Shown here in pieces: positions 1 to 8,466 of a stretch of 64,000 nt of DNA. The position numbers and the translations under genes are program-made. The DNA is from Pseudomonas sp. GD04091 (lineage in GTDB: Bacteria; Pseudomonadota; Gammaproteobacteria; Pseudomonadales; Pseudomonadaceae), in NCBI RefSeq assembly GCF_029836165.1, contig NZ_JAOEBG010000004.1, positions 288,581 to 352,580 on the forward strand, given 5' to 3'. The notes beneath the pieces were generated by a model. It searched no databases and was not told the DNA's origin. It saw only the letters and a list, made by a program, of their open reading frames with translations. Position 1 is the stretch's first letter. Each line of letters opens with the position of its first letter.

Positions 1-117
1 CACGATGTCTGCCGGGTTGCGTGCCGTCGCGATGACCGCATCGCCAGCCGCCAGGGCCTGCTGGGCGATCAAGGTACCGAAACCACGGGAAGCGCCAGTG
101 ATGAGCCAAGTACGCAT
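1..117 (-). CDS. SDR family oxidoreductase, N-terminal part (cut by window edge)
   Basis: The first 39 residues of a short-chain dehydrogenase/reductase can be read on the minus strand from ATG at 115-117; the rest lies outside the window. The N-terminus carries the Rossmann dinucleotide-binding motif TGASRGFG at residues 8-15, followed by the usual helix and the second strand (AVIATARN), which points to NAD(P)(H) binding. The substrate cannot be inferred. It is divergent from the LysR gene at 247, with 129 bp between them. This is the classic arrangement for a LysR regulator and its target, so regulation by that protein is likely but inferred. Confidence 0.85.
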   Translation of the reverse strand, partial: MRTWLITGASRGFGTLIAQQALAAGDAVIATARNPADIV

Positions 118-246
118 GTGCAACTCCTCCTGTATCCGACCGCGCACCTTGCGGGGCCTTCTTGATGAGTTGTACGCACTTTAAAATGCCGAGACTCGTG
201 TGATAATCCCATCAATCCTATATAGGCTTTTGAGAAAATCTCATAG
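118..246. promoter_or_regulatory. Divergent promoter region, SDR gene / lysR
   Basis: This short intergenic segment separates two divergent genes. It is AT-rich at 180-245 and holds TATATAGG-like sequence near 220 that could serve as the -10 of the plus-strand gene. LysR proteins normally bind such regions at T-N11-A dyads; I did not find a single convincing one. Confidence 0.4.
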
Positions 247-1149
247 ATGAAGCTCTCCAGCACCGCTGACCTGTCGATGTTTCTGTGTATCGCCCGGCAT
301 CTCAATCTGAGCCGTGCCGCAGTGGAACTGGGGCTGACGCCGTCAGCTCTGAGCCACGCATTGCGTCTTCTTGAAACGCGCCTCGACGTACGCCTGTTCA
401 ATCGCACGACGCGAAGCATGGCGCTGACCGAGGCAGGGGAACGCCTTTACCTGCGACTGCAGCCTGCGTTTCGCGACATCGCCGATGCACTGGAAGACCT
501 GAACCATTTCCGCGACAAGCCTTCGGGCAATCTGCGGATCACGGCGGGCAGGGCAGCAGCGGAACTCGCGCTGCTGCCGCTGGCCAGCCGCTTCCTGAGT
601 GCCTATGCGGATATACGCCTGGAAATCGTCAGCGACGATGCGTTGGTGGATATGGTCAAGGAGGGTTTCGATGCCGGCGTGCGGTTGGGTGAGCGACTGC
701 AGGCAGACATGATCTCATTGCCGATCGGCCCGAATCTGCGGTCGGTGGTGGTCGGTTCGCCCACGTTCTTCGAGCGTCATCCAGCCCCCCAACACCCCGA
801 AGACCTGAAGGGGCTGCCGTGCATCGGGCACCGCTTCCCGAGTGGGGCGCTTTATCGGTGGGAGTTCGAACGGGGTGGCCTGCCGCTGGAGGTCGAAGTG
901 CAGGGACCCTTGATACTTGGTGATGTCAGCCTGATGCTGGCGCCGGCCATGCAGGGGCTTGGCCTGGCCTATGTGTTCGAAGACATGGCGAAGGCACACC
1001 TGGAGCGCGGCGAGTTGCAGCAGGTGCTAGGCGACTGGTGTGCCTATTATCCGGGATTGCACCTGTACTATCCGAGCCGAAGGCAGGTGCCCGCAGCATT
1101 GAGGGCATTCATAGACTTTGCGCGTGAATCTCATCGAGCGGTGGTGTGA
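247..1149 (+). CDS. LysR family transcriptional regulator
   Basis: A 300-residue LysR-type regulator of normal family length. Residues 1-62 form the winged helix-turn-helix (recognition region LTPSALSHALRLLETRL, then LFNRTTRSMALTEAGERLY). Residues about 88-295 form the periplasmic-binding-like effector domain, including the typical IRLEIVSDD and GVRLGERL segments. It starts at ATG 247 and is divergent from the SDR gene at 117, which is its most likely target. The effector is unknown. An AT-rich dyad at 1160-1195 follows directly after the stop codon. Confidence 0.93.
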   Translation: MKLSSTADLSMFLCIARHLNLSRAAVELGLTPSALSHALRLLETRLDVRLFNRTTRSMALTEAGERLYLRLQPAFRDIADALEDLNHFRDKPSGNLRITAGRAAAELALLPLASRFLSAYADIRLEIVSDDALVDMVKEGFDAGVRLGERLQADMISLPIGPNLRSVVVGSPTFFERHPAPQHPEDLKGLPCIGHRFPSGALYRWEFERGGLPLEVEVQGPLILGDVSLMLAPAMQGLGLAYVFEDMAKAHLERGELQQVLGDWCAYYPGLHLYYPSRRQVPAALRAFIDFARESHRAVV

Positions 1150-1159
1150 TTGGGTTTTA

Positions 1160-1195
1160 TATAACTCAACTAAACAGTTATTTAGTTTAGTTATA
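1160..1195. other. AT-rich 36-bp imperfect dyad downstream of lysR
   Basis: Two 15-nt arms (TATAACT-c-AACTAAA and its complement with one mismatched pair) flank a 6-nt centre at 1175-1180. The dyad lies 10 nt after the LysR stop and between convergent genes. It could be a terminator, though it lacks a GC-rich stem, or a protein-binding site. Confidence 0.5.
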
Positions 1196-1228
1196 ATCAA
1201 GGGCAATTAAAAGAAGGGGAAGACAAGG

Positions 1229-1783
1229 CTATCGACTGCTTCGCCCAACTGCAAGAAGCGCCTGAAATGCAGCTTTAGCAGCTTCTTCAGCCTCTTTGAT
1301 CTGGTTGAGAGCCGTCATTAAATGTAGGTCAATCACTTCCTGCGTTTCTTTATCCGCTAGATCTCCAAGCAAACCGACGAATTGCTTCAAACGATTTACT
1401 TGGGAAAAGGCGTTTGCCAGGCTGCTGCTTGTGGCTTCGCTGAAGAAGTCAGCTTTGTCCAAGAACTGTGAAGGAAGGTCGATCGTAATCGCCGGTGCCT
1501 TTTCGGCCAGTCGACGCCGAGCTTCTTTATCCTCACGCAAAGCACCAATCAGCGGATCGCTGCCGGTTGGGAAAAGATCGCTCCTGAATTTGGAAATTTG
1601 GACGTGTGCAGCTCCGACTGGTGTCGTCATAATCTGAGCAAGAAGCCTAGCACTGGCCTTACGTTCAAGACCCCGTTGATGCTTGTCGAAGAGCCAAACG
1701 CACAGAGCAATGACTGCGGCAGCGGCAGTCGCCACAGCGCTGATTGCATCCCAGTCAATTTCCCAGTCTGTACAAAGCCACAT
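1229..1783 (-). CDS. Hypothetical membrane-anchored protein
   Basis: A 184-residue protein of unknown function. The start at ATG 1783 is chosen because GGAG lies about eight bases upstream; an in-frame ATG at 1834 would add 17 residues without a good ribosome site. Residues about 8-30 form one hydrophobic membrane segment (ISAVATAAAAVIALCVWLFD). A mainly helical, charged domain follows, with heptad-like stretches near the C-terminus (NQIKEAEEAAKAAFQALLAV). The layout resembles small single-span proteins with a cytoplasmic helical domain. Local GC is below that of the neighbours, so it may be an accessory gene. Confidence 0.65.
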   Translation of the reverse strand: MWLCTDWEIDWDAISAVATAAAAVIALCVWLFDKHQRGLERKASARLLAQIMTTPVGAAHVQISKFRSDLFPTGSDPLIGALREDKEARRRLAEKAPAITIDLPSQFLDKADFFSEATSSSLANAFSQVNRLKQFVGLLGDLADKETQEVIDLHLMTALNQIKEAEEAAKAAFQALLAVGRSSR

Positions 1784-2176
1784 TCCATTTCTCCGGCGTA
1801 GAGTGAAAGCAACAGCGTTGCTGAAGGCCGGCATTCAAGCATGCGCAGAAAGCATCGCCAAGCGATGCCTGTGCGAGCTGCAGCAAGGTGATCGAGGCCA
1901 GGGCCTGGCTTCAAATCTGGCCAACCCACGCCCCGGCAGCTCCATACGAAGGTGCGCATAATGTATATTATGTTAAATTAGATACGCTTGGAGACAATCA
2001 CCCACGTGCCCGTTTCCACCAACCCCGATCGCTTTTCCACAGAAATCCTTACCCACCCTTAAGTCGCCGTGTCACGCCCTCTGTTACTGGGAAACCAACC
2101 GCGAAATCAGTTTCCCCAAACCTCCAAGTCTCCGCTCGCTAGCGGGTCGCGTGAGTGGCAATGAATCCATACCCTG
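1784..2176. other. Intergenic region without recognised gene
   Basis: About 390 bp between two minus-strand genes. Short reading frames are present but none shows a ribosome site plus a plausible protein. AT-rich sequence around 1960-1990 is the only candidate promoter stretch for the gene ending at 1229. Nothing else could be recognised. Confidence 0.4.
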
Positions 2177-3166
2177 TCAGTCTTCTACCCAATCCACGAC
2201 TTTCACCTCGTCGCCGATGTAAAACCGCATCAGATCCTGCCCGACCAAGAGCTGGCCTTTGGGCCATTCTTTCTGCGCGCGCGCCTTCAACGCTGCGTCG
2301 GTATTGGTTTCATCCTGTGGGCCTGGACGTGAGATATGGGAGAATACCGCTACTTTGGGGTTAGCCTTGGCAAAGACCATTCCCGCTTCTTCAGGACTGG
2401 TATGGTGAGCCCTGTTCGGCTTGGTCCAGGCCTCGTCGAGGTGGTGAGACGAAATGATACCGACCTCATGTACCAACAGGTCGACGCCTTTGGCGTTATC
2501 GATCACCCTTTGGTCATATTTGGTGTCGCAGGACAGCGTCACCGCACGACCGTTGTACTCAATACGAAACCCATAACTCGGCTTGATCGCTTCGCCATGG
2601 TTGACCTCGAAGGCGATGACCTTCACGCCGTTCTTGTTGAATATCACGCCCGGGCCTGAAAAGGTGTGTGTGTTTATCTGTTCAGCCGTTGCGCCAACTT
2701 CGTTATCAGCCCGGCGGATTTTCAGGTCTGGCGCCATCATCTCTTTCATTCCGGCGGCCACCGTTTCAATACCGACTGGGCCGTATAACTCAAATGGGGT
2801 GATGCGTCGGTTCTGCGGGCTCGGCAATAAGCTTGTGGCCCATAAGTCAGGCAGGCCGTTGAGATGATCAGAGTGGAAATGGGAAATGAATGTCGCACTC
2901 ACCTGCCCTAACGGGATGTCTAACTGGGACAGCCGAATGGCATTGCCGCGTCCTGCATCGAAGACTAGATTCAGCCCGTTGGCCTGCACCAAGGTTGAAT
3001 AGCCAAAGCGCTTGGCGCTCAATGTCGGCGTGCCGGTACCGAGCAATGTGACGACGATGTCAGCCGCTTCTGGCTCCAGGCCTGCAGGTGTCTGCGCAAA
3101 TGCTGCAACGCTGGTCGCCATAGGCATAGCGCACGCTACAAGCAAAGAAAAAATCTTGTTTTTCAT
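2177..3166 (-). CDS. Exported metallo-beta-lactamase-fold hydrolase
   Basis: A 329-residue protein. Residues 1-24 are a signal peptide (MKNKIFSLLVACAMPMATS, then AAFAQ), so it should be periplasmic. The mature part is a metallo-beta-lactamase fold of the RNase Z/arylsulfatase-like branch. The zinc motif HFHSDH is at residues 96-101; later ligands are probably in NHGE, SCDTKYD and FSHISRPG. The segment TGTPTLSAKRFGYSTLV is typical of this branch. Homologues are annotated as MBL-fold hydrolases or AtsA-like proteins; the natural substrate is not known. It stands alone, with no operon partner nearby. Confidence 0.85.
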   Translation of the reverse strand: MKNKIFSLLVACAMPMATSVAAFAQTPAGLEPEAADIVVTLLGTGTPTLSAKRFGYSTLVQANGLNLVFDAGRGNAIRLSQLDIPLGQVSATFISHFHSDHLNGLPDLWATSLLPSPQNRRITPFELYGPVGIETVAAGMKEMMAPDLKIRRADNEVGATAEQINTHTFSGPGVIFNKNGVKVIAFEVNHGEAIKPSYGFRIEYNGRAVTLSCDTKYDQRVIDNAKGVDLLVHEVGIISSHHLDEAWTKPNRAHHTSPEEAGMVFAKANPKVAVFSHISRPGPQDETNTDAALKARAQKEWPKGQLLVGQDLMRFYIGDEVKVVDWVED

Positions 3167-3656
3167 TTTATATTCCGCGAGGCGATATATTGATTTTTTA
3201 GTTCCAGGCTTTACTGCGTATTATAGGCAGGTGCCAATCCCCATCATGTCCTGTCCGCGCACGGCTCAACAACTTGCGTGTTGTCAAATAGGACATGTGG
3301 CACTTAGCTAATCTTAGAGCTGGAGAATTAAAAAGTGCAAATATCTTAACCAGCCAGCGATTTTGGTTATCGCCTGGCAGGCTGGGCTTTCAGTTGTTCT
3401 CGCGCATAGGATAAATAAAAAGCATGCCCGATTAAGCATTATGCATACGGACTGGAAACTACCGTTCTACCCTTACGTCAATGAGCCGACTCGCCGCAGC
3501 ATCAGGGCTGCCTCAGGGGGCTTGCCGTCAAGTTTCTTGATGCAGTGAGGCATATTCAGCCTGCTGCTGCGGTGTAGCGCTTGAGCCGCGCGCCCATTGA
3601 GCGCGCGGACAAGACAAGCAGTTACTCACGTACCTTGTCAGTGAGCGCGACCGAAT
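3167..3656. other. Intergenic region with one strong hairpin
   Basis: About 490 bp between the MBL-fold gene and the proQ-like gene. Upstream of the former, 3170-3300 is AT-rich and probably holds its promoter. A perfect 8-bp GC stem (CCGCGCGC / GCGCGCGG, 7-nt loop) lies at 3586-3608, extended by CTTG/CAAG outside single mismatches. It lies downstream of the minus-strand proQ-like gene and could act as its terminator, although no T-run follows. No gene was recognised. Confidence 0.5.
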
Positions 3657-4169
3657 TCAGTCCGGAGTCTGTTCCGCGGCCGTATCGGCGACGGGAGCAG
3701 AGACGCGCTCTTTTGACTTCGCACGCTTTCGGCGGTCTTGGCTGCGTTGCCGCGATGCCTGCTGCTTAGCATGTAACGCCTGAGCGGCAGTCACAGTGCC
3801 GGCTACTTGACCGCTCAAGTCCAAGCGCGGCGCATTCTCCACCATGCTTGCCCAGTATCGTGCTCCCCGGCACCAGGTCGAGATGCCCAGTTTGAGCTGT
3901 TCACGGGTTATGCCGAGCAGCTCCAGATGCTGTTCGGCATCCTTGAAAATGCCCTCCTTGAGCGGAACCTTGGGGGCCGGATTGACAGGAAAGGCCAATG
4001 GAAAATGCTTCTGCAATGGCCAGATCGCTTCCAGCGCCGGGTCTTGCTCACGAGGCTTCGCCTGTGGGGAAGGCTTTCGCTTGGGGTGGGTCGAGCCACC
4101 GGTCTTTGCCTGCTCTTTCTCAGCCCGCAGGCGGTCACGTAACTCAGCTAGTTGTTCAAAACCCATCAT
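3657..4169 (-). CDS. ProQ/FinO family RNA chaperone
   Basis: A 170-residue ProQ/FinO-domain protein. It has a basic low-complexity N-terminal part (AEKEQAKTGGSTHPKRK), a central FinO-like RNA-binding core (about residues 48-120: IWPLQKHFPLAF, then LGISTWCRGARYWASMV) and a basic tail with RSQDRRKRAKSKER. The family binds structured 3' ends of mRNAs and small RNAs and acts as an RNA chaperone in the cytoplasm. Two ATGs are adjacent, at 4169 and 4166; either could be used. It is monocistronic and divergent from the gal cluster. Confidence 0.9.
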   Translation of the reverse strand: MMGFEQLAELRDRLRAEKEQAKTGGSTHPKRKPSPQAKPREQDPALEAIWPLQKHFPLAFPVNPAPKVPLKEGIFKDAEQHLELLGITREQLKLGISTWCRGARYWASMVENAPRLDLSGQVAGTVTAAQALHAKQQASRQRSQDRRKRAKSKERVSAPVADTAAEQTPD

Positions 4170-4466
4170 TCAATTCACTGCTAGAAGTTGATTGCGTGGG
4201 GCAAGGATATTCCATGCAGCCCGTGGAAGCAGCTGAAACAGGACAAATCGCCGCTGTTTTCGTGGCCGCGCGCCCGACGCCACCGCGCTACCGCGCCGCG
4301 CTGGCCCAATGCGATAAGCAAAACCGATAACCGCTTAACGATTTCCCGGAGGCGGCCCGCATCGCCCCGGCCTTACAGTCGCCACACGCCGAGACCCGGC
4401 AAGGTGTGTCCCCGCAGGTCCTGCAATCCAGGGATTTCACCATTACAAGAACAAGAGGTGACACGC
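4170..4466 (+). promoter_or_regulatory. Upstream region of the gallate transport/dioxygenase operon
   Basis: This 297-bp gap separates the divergent proQ-like gene and galT. It must contain the promoter for galT-galA-galP and probably a GalR site. An AT-richer patch at 4315-4345 (AAAACCGATAACCGCTTAACG) is the best candidate, but no clear LysR dyad could be assigned. AGAGGTGAC at 4453-4461 provides the ribosome site of galT. Confidence 0.4.
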
Positions 4467-5816
4467 ATGCTCAAGCCTACTGTCGACACAAGTGTCGATG
4501 TCAAAGACTGGATCGATAATCGCCCTCTCGCAGCCTACCAGTGGTCGATCCTGGCCCTGTGCTTTCTGATTGTCCTGTTCGATGGATTCGACGTGGCCGT
4601 CATGGGCTTCATCGCACCGTCGCTGATGCAGGACTGGGGGTTGTCACGTACAGCCTTCGGCCCGGTCATGAGCGCGGGCATGATCGGTCTTGCGGTCGGC
4701 GCACTGACCGCAGGCCCCTATGCCGACCGCCTGGGTCGCAAGAAGGTGCTGCTGCTCGCCGTCACCGGGTTCAGCGTGCTCAGCCTGGCCTGTGCGTTTG
4801 CCCGCAACCCCTACGAACTTGCCGTGCTGCGCCTGTTGACCGGCATCGCACTGGGCGCCGCGATGCCGAACTGTACGACGCTCCTGGCCGAGTTCCTGCC
4901 CGAGCGTAGTCGCTCGCTGCTGATCACCATCATGTTCACCGGCTTCAACATGGGCTCTGGGCTGGGCGGATTCCTGGCAGCCTGGCTGATCCCGCAATAC
5001 GGCTGGCAATCGGTACTGCTGGCAGGCGGCATCCTGCCGCTGGCTCTGGTGCCGGTGCTGTGGTGGTGGTTGCCCGAGTCGCCGCGTTTTCTCGCCGCTC
5101 GCAAGGCGCCTGCAGAGCAGATTGCGGCGGTGCTGCGCAAGCTGGGCGGGCATTTCACCGAAGGTACCCGCTTCATCAACAGCGAACCGGCCGTGCAACA
5201 CAAGGCGCCAGCCCGGCAATTGTTCAGCCAGCCCTATCGTCTCGGCACACTGGCACTGTGGCTCACTTACTTCATGGGCCTGCTGGTGATCTATCTGACC
5301 ATGGGCTGGCTGCCGACGCTGCTGCGTGATGGCGGCCTGTCCATCGAGCGTGCCGCGACCATCACCGGCATGTTCCAGATCGGCGGTACCGTAGGTGCCA
5401 TTCTGGTCGGCTGGATCATGGATCGGCGCAACCCCAATCGCGTCATCGCCGTCGCCTACGCCTTGGGCGGGATGTGCATCGTCGGCCTTGGCGCCCTGAG
5501 CCTGGAGTCGAGCCTGCTGATCGTCGGCGTCACCCTGGCCGGGTTCTGCATGAGCGGTGCGCAGACCGGCCTGAACGCCTTCGCCCCGGGCTACTACCCC
5601 ACTGAGTTTCGTGCCACCGGCGTAAGCTGGATGCTCGGCATCGGCCGCTTCGGCGCCATCTTCGGCTCGCTCATCGGTGGTGCCGTGCTCAGCCTGGGCC
5701 TGGGCCTGCCACTGCTGTTCACCTTCCTTGGCCTGCCGGCGTTCGTCGCCGCCTTGGCGATCCTGGCCAACGGCCACGCCCGGCGTCGCGCCAACCCGGC
5801 GGTTGCCGCGCAATAA
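4467..5816 (+). CDS. galT: Gallate MFS transporter (AAHS family)
   Basis: A 449-residue major-facilitator permease with about 12 membrane spans. The N-terminal DGFDVAVMGFIAPSL (residues 39-53) and the loop ADRLGRKKV are signatures of the aromatic acid:proton symporter family (PcaK/GalT type). It is predicted to import gallate across the inner membrane. The start is ATG 4467, preceded by AGAGGTGAC; the reading frame extends upstream without a ribosome site. It is followed after 21 bp by galA, and the whole block has the gene order of the P. putida gallate cluster, which supports the substrate assignment. Confidence 0.92.
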   Translation: MLKPTVDTSVDVKDWIDNRPLAAYQWSILALCFLIVLFDGFDVAVMGFIAPSLMQDWGLSRTAFGPVMSAGMIGLAVGALTAGPYADRLGRKKVLLLAVTGFSVLSLACAFARNPYELAVLRLLTGIALGAAMPNCTTLLAEFLPERSRSLLITIMFTGFNMGSGLGGFLAAWLIPQYGWQSVLLAGGILPLALVPVLWWWLPESPRFLAARKAPAEQIAAVLRKLGGHFTEGTRFINSEPAVQHKAPARQLFSQPYRLGTLALWLTYFMGLLVIYLTMGWLPTLLRDGGLSIERAATITGMFQIGGTVGAILVGWIMDRRNPNRVIAVAYALGGMCIVGLGALSLESSLLIVGVTLAGFCMSGAQTGLNAFAPGYYPTEFRATGVSWMLGIGRFGAIFGSLIGGAVLSLGLGLPLLFTFLGLPAFVAALAILANGHARRRANPAVAAQ

Positions 5817-5837
5817 GCAGAATCAGAGGACCTTTAC

Positions 5838-7100
5838 ATGGCTCGCATCATTGGCGGCCTGGCCGTCTCCCACACCCCGACCATCGGCTTTGCCGTCGAT
5901 CACGACAAGCAGAAAGAAGCCGCTTGGGCGCCGATCTTCCAGAGCTTCGAACCGATCCGTGCATGGCTGCAGGCGAACCAGCCGGATGTGCTGTTCTACA
6001 TCTTCAACGACCACGTCACTTCGTTCTTCTTCGATCACTACAGCGCCTTCACCCTGGGTGTCGACGACCAGTACGGCGTGGCCGACGAAGGCGGTAATCC
6101 CCGCGACCTGCCACCGGTCGGCGGGCATGCGGCGCTGTCCCGGCACATCGGCCAGAGCCTGATGGCCGACGAGTTCGACATGAGTTTCTTCCGCGACAAA
6201 CCGCTGGACCACGGTTTCTTCTCGCCGATGTCGGCGCTGCTGCCTTGCAACGAGGGTTGGCCAGTACAGATCGTGCCGTTGCAGGTGGGTGTGCTGCAGT
6301 TGCCGATCCCCACGGCACGTCGCTGCTACAACCTGGGCCAGGCCCTGCGCCGGGCCATCGAGAGCTATCCCGAGGACCTCAAGGTAGCCGTCGTCGCCAC
6401 CGGCGGGGTCTCGCACCAGGTGCACGGCGAGCGCTGCGGCTTCAACAATCCGCAGTGGGACGCCCAGTTCATCGAACTGCTGGTCAATGACCCGCAGCGG
6501 CTGACCGAGATGACCCTGGCGGAGTACGCCACCATCGGTGGCATGGAGGGCGCGGAGGTGATCACCTGGCTGATCATGCGCGGTGCGCTGTCGGCCAGCG
6601 TCAAGCGCAAGCACCAGAGTTACTACCTGCCATCGATGACCGGCATCGCGACTCTGCTCCTGGAGAACCTCGACCAAGGGCTGCCGGCACCGGTCAATGA
6701 ACGCCATCGCCAGCACATGCAGCATCAACTGGCCGGGGTCGAGCAGCTCGAAGGCACCTATCCCTACACCCTCGAGCGCAGCGCCCGGGGCTACCGCCTG
6801 AACAAGTTCCTGCACCGTTTGATCGAACCGCAGTGGCGTCAGCGCTTTCTGGCCGAGCCCGAGGCGTTGTACCAGGAAGCCGGGCTCAGCGAGCAAGAGT
6901 GCGACCTGCTGCGGCGCTGCGACTGGCGCGGGCTGATCCATCACGGCGTGATCTTCTTCGTGCTGGAAAAGCTCGGCGCGGTACTGGGCGTCTCCAACCT
7001 GGATATCTATGCCGCGATGCGTGGCCAGAGCATCGAAGACTTCATGAAAACCCGCAACCAGCAAGTGCGTTACTCAGTGGCAGGCAAAGCTAGCCGCTGA
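5838..7100 (+). CDS. galA: Gallate dioxygenase
   Basis: A 420-residue extradiol ring-cleavage dioxygenase. It opens gallate to 4-oxalomesaconate with non-haem iron, in the cytoplasm. Residues about 1-275 are a LigB-type catalytic domain with candidate iron/acid-base residues in SHTPT (His12), NDHVTSFFFDH (His59, His67) and GGVSHQVHGER. Residues about 300-415 are a LigA-like domain (LNKFLHRL, FLAEPEALYQEAGLSEQE) fused to the C-terminus. This fused architecture is characteristic of GalA. It lies between galT and galP and is likely cotranscribed with galT. Confidence 0.95.
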   Translation: MARIIGGLAVSHTPTIGFAVDHDKQKEAAWAPIFQSFEPIRAWLQANQPDVLFYIFNDHVTSFFFDHYSAFTLGVDDQYGVADEGGNPRDLPPVGGHAALSRHIGQSLMADEFDMSFFRDKPLDHGFFSPMSALLPCNEGWPVQIVPLQVGVLQLPIPTARRCYNLGQALRRAIESYPEDLKVAVVATGGVSHQVHGERCGFNNPQWDAQFIELLVNDPQRLTEMTLAEYATIGGMEGAEVITWLIMRGALSASVKRKHQSYYLPSMTGIATLLLENLDQGLPAPVNERHRQHMQHQLAGVEQLEGTYPYTLERSARGYRLNKFLHRLIEPQWRQRFLAEPEALYQEAGLSEQECDLLRRCDWRGLIHHGVIFFVLEKLGAVLGVSNLDIYAAMRGQSIEDFMKTRNQQVRYSVAGKASR

Positions 7101-7106
7101 CCGTTT

Positions 7107-7125
7107 CGGGGCCGCACTGGCCCCG
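7107..7125 (+). terminator. Hairpin between galA and galP
   Basis: A perfect 7-bp GC stem (CGGGGCC / GGCCCCG) with a 5-nt loop lies 6 nt after the galA stop. It is followed only by TAATTC, so it is a weak intrinsic terminator at best. It may reduce galP expression relative to galTA or stabilise the upstream 3' end. Confidence 0.55.
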
Positions 7126-7212
7126 TAATTCAACACGATCCCCCTACCCCACCAGCGCTCCCTGGCCGCTGGCAGGCAGCGCTTTGCCCAACAAAAAAGA
7201 GAAACAACAACA

Positions 7213-8460
7213 ATGACATCTCGCAAACTCTACCCCTTCCTCCCAGGGGTCGCTCTGGCTGCCAGCCTGCCCTTGTCGGCAGGTGCAGAAGGCTTTGTCG
7301 AAGACACCAAGGCCAACCTGACCCTGCGCAACTTCTACATGAACCGTAACTACACGGGCAATGCCAACCAGGGTAAGGCCGCGGAATGGACACAGAGCTT
7401 CATCCTCGACCTGAAGTCTGGTTTCACCCCCGGCGTCGTCGGCTTCGGCGTGGACGTGCTGGGGCTGTACAGCGTCAAGCTCGACGGCGGCAAAGGCACC
7501 GCCGGCACGCAGCTGTTGCCGGTTCACGATGACGGCCGCCCGGCGGATGACTTCGGGCGCACCGCGGTCGCAGCCAAGGTGCGTGTCTCCAGCACCGAAC
7601 TGAAGGTCGGTGAATGGTCACCTACCCTGCCCATCCTGCGTTCCCACGATGGGCGCTCGCTGCCACAGACTTTCCAGGGCGCCCAGTTCACGTCCAACGA
7701 AGTGGCCGGCCTCACCCTGTATGGCGGCCAATTCCGCCAGAACAGCCCGCGCAACGACGCCAGCATGCAGGACATGAGCCTGTTCAACCGCCCGGCGTTC
7801 ACTTCCGACCGTTTCGACTTCGCCGGTGGCGAGTACCGTTTCAACCAGCAGCACACCCTGCTCGGCCTGTGGCACGCGCGGCTGGAAGACATCTATCAGC
7901 AAAGCTATTTGCAGCTCCAGCACCAACTACCCCTCGGCGATTGGGTGCTGAGCGCCAACCTGGGTTACTTCTGGGGCAAGGAAGACGGCAGTGCCAATGC
8001 CGGCGAGCTGGACAACCGCACCGCGTCCGGGTTGTTTTCCGCACGACTCGGCGGCCATACCGTCTACTTGGGGTTGCAGAAGGTCATGGGCGAGGATGAG
8101 TGGTTCCGGGTCAATGGCGCCAACGGTAGCACGCTGGCCAACGACGCGTTCGGCTCCAGCTACGATAGCGCCAGGGAACGTTCCTGGCAGCTGCGTCATG
8201 ACTTCAATTTCGTGGTCCTCGGCATTCCCGGCCTGACCCTGATGAACCGCTATATCCACGGCGACAACGTGCATAACGCCAGTACCCAGGATGGTACCGA
8301 ATGGGGCCGCGAGACCGAGTTGGCGTACGTGGTCCAGTCCGGCCCGCTAAAGTCGCTGAACATCAAATGGCACAACTCCAGCCAGCGCCGCAACTGGGGC
8401 AGCACCAATAGCTTCGACGAGAACCGGCTGATCGTGAGCTACCCGATCAACCTGTTGTAA
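7213..8460 (+). CDS. galP: OprD-family outer-membrane porin, gallate cluster
   Basis: A 415-residue OprD-family porin. A signal peptide covers residues 1-25 (LPLSAGAEG at its end). The mature protein begins with the OprD-typical GFVEDTKANLTLRNFYMNRNY and ends in YPINLL, a C-terminal beta-signal. It should form a monomeric substrate-specific barrel in the outer membrane. Its position between galA and galR matches galP of the P. putida cluster, so uptake of gallate or related hydroxybenzoates is inferred from context. It starts at ATG 7213, 112 bp after galA, with a hairpin in between. Confidence 0.9.
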   Translation: MTSRKLYPFLPGVALAASLPLSAGAEGFVEDTKANLTLRNFYMNRNYTGNANQGKAAEWTQSFILDLKSGFTPGVVGFGVDVLGLYSVKLDGGKGTAGTQLLPVHDDGRPADDFGRTAVAAKVRVSSTELKVGEWSPTLPILRSHDGRSLPQTFQGAQFTSNEVAGLTLYGGQFRQNSPRNDASMQDMSLFNRPAFTSDRFDFAGGEYRFNQQHTLLGLWHARLEDIYQQSYLQLQHQLPLGDWVLSANLGYFWGKEDGSANAGELDNRTASGLFSARLGGHTVYLGLQKVMGEDEWFRVNGANGSTLANDAFGSSYDSARERSWQLRHDFNFVVLGIPGLTLMNRYIHGDNVHNASTQDGTEWGRETELAYVVQSGPLKSLNIKWHNSSQRRNWGSTNSFDENRLIVSYPINLL

Positions 8461-8466
8461 GGCAGC

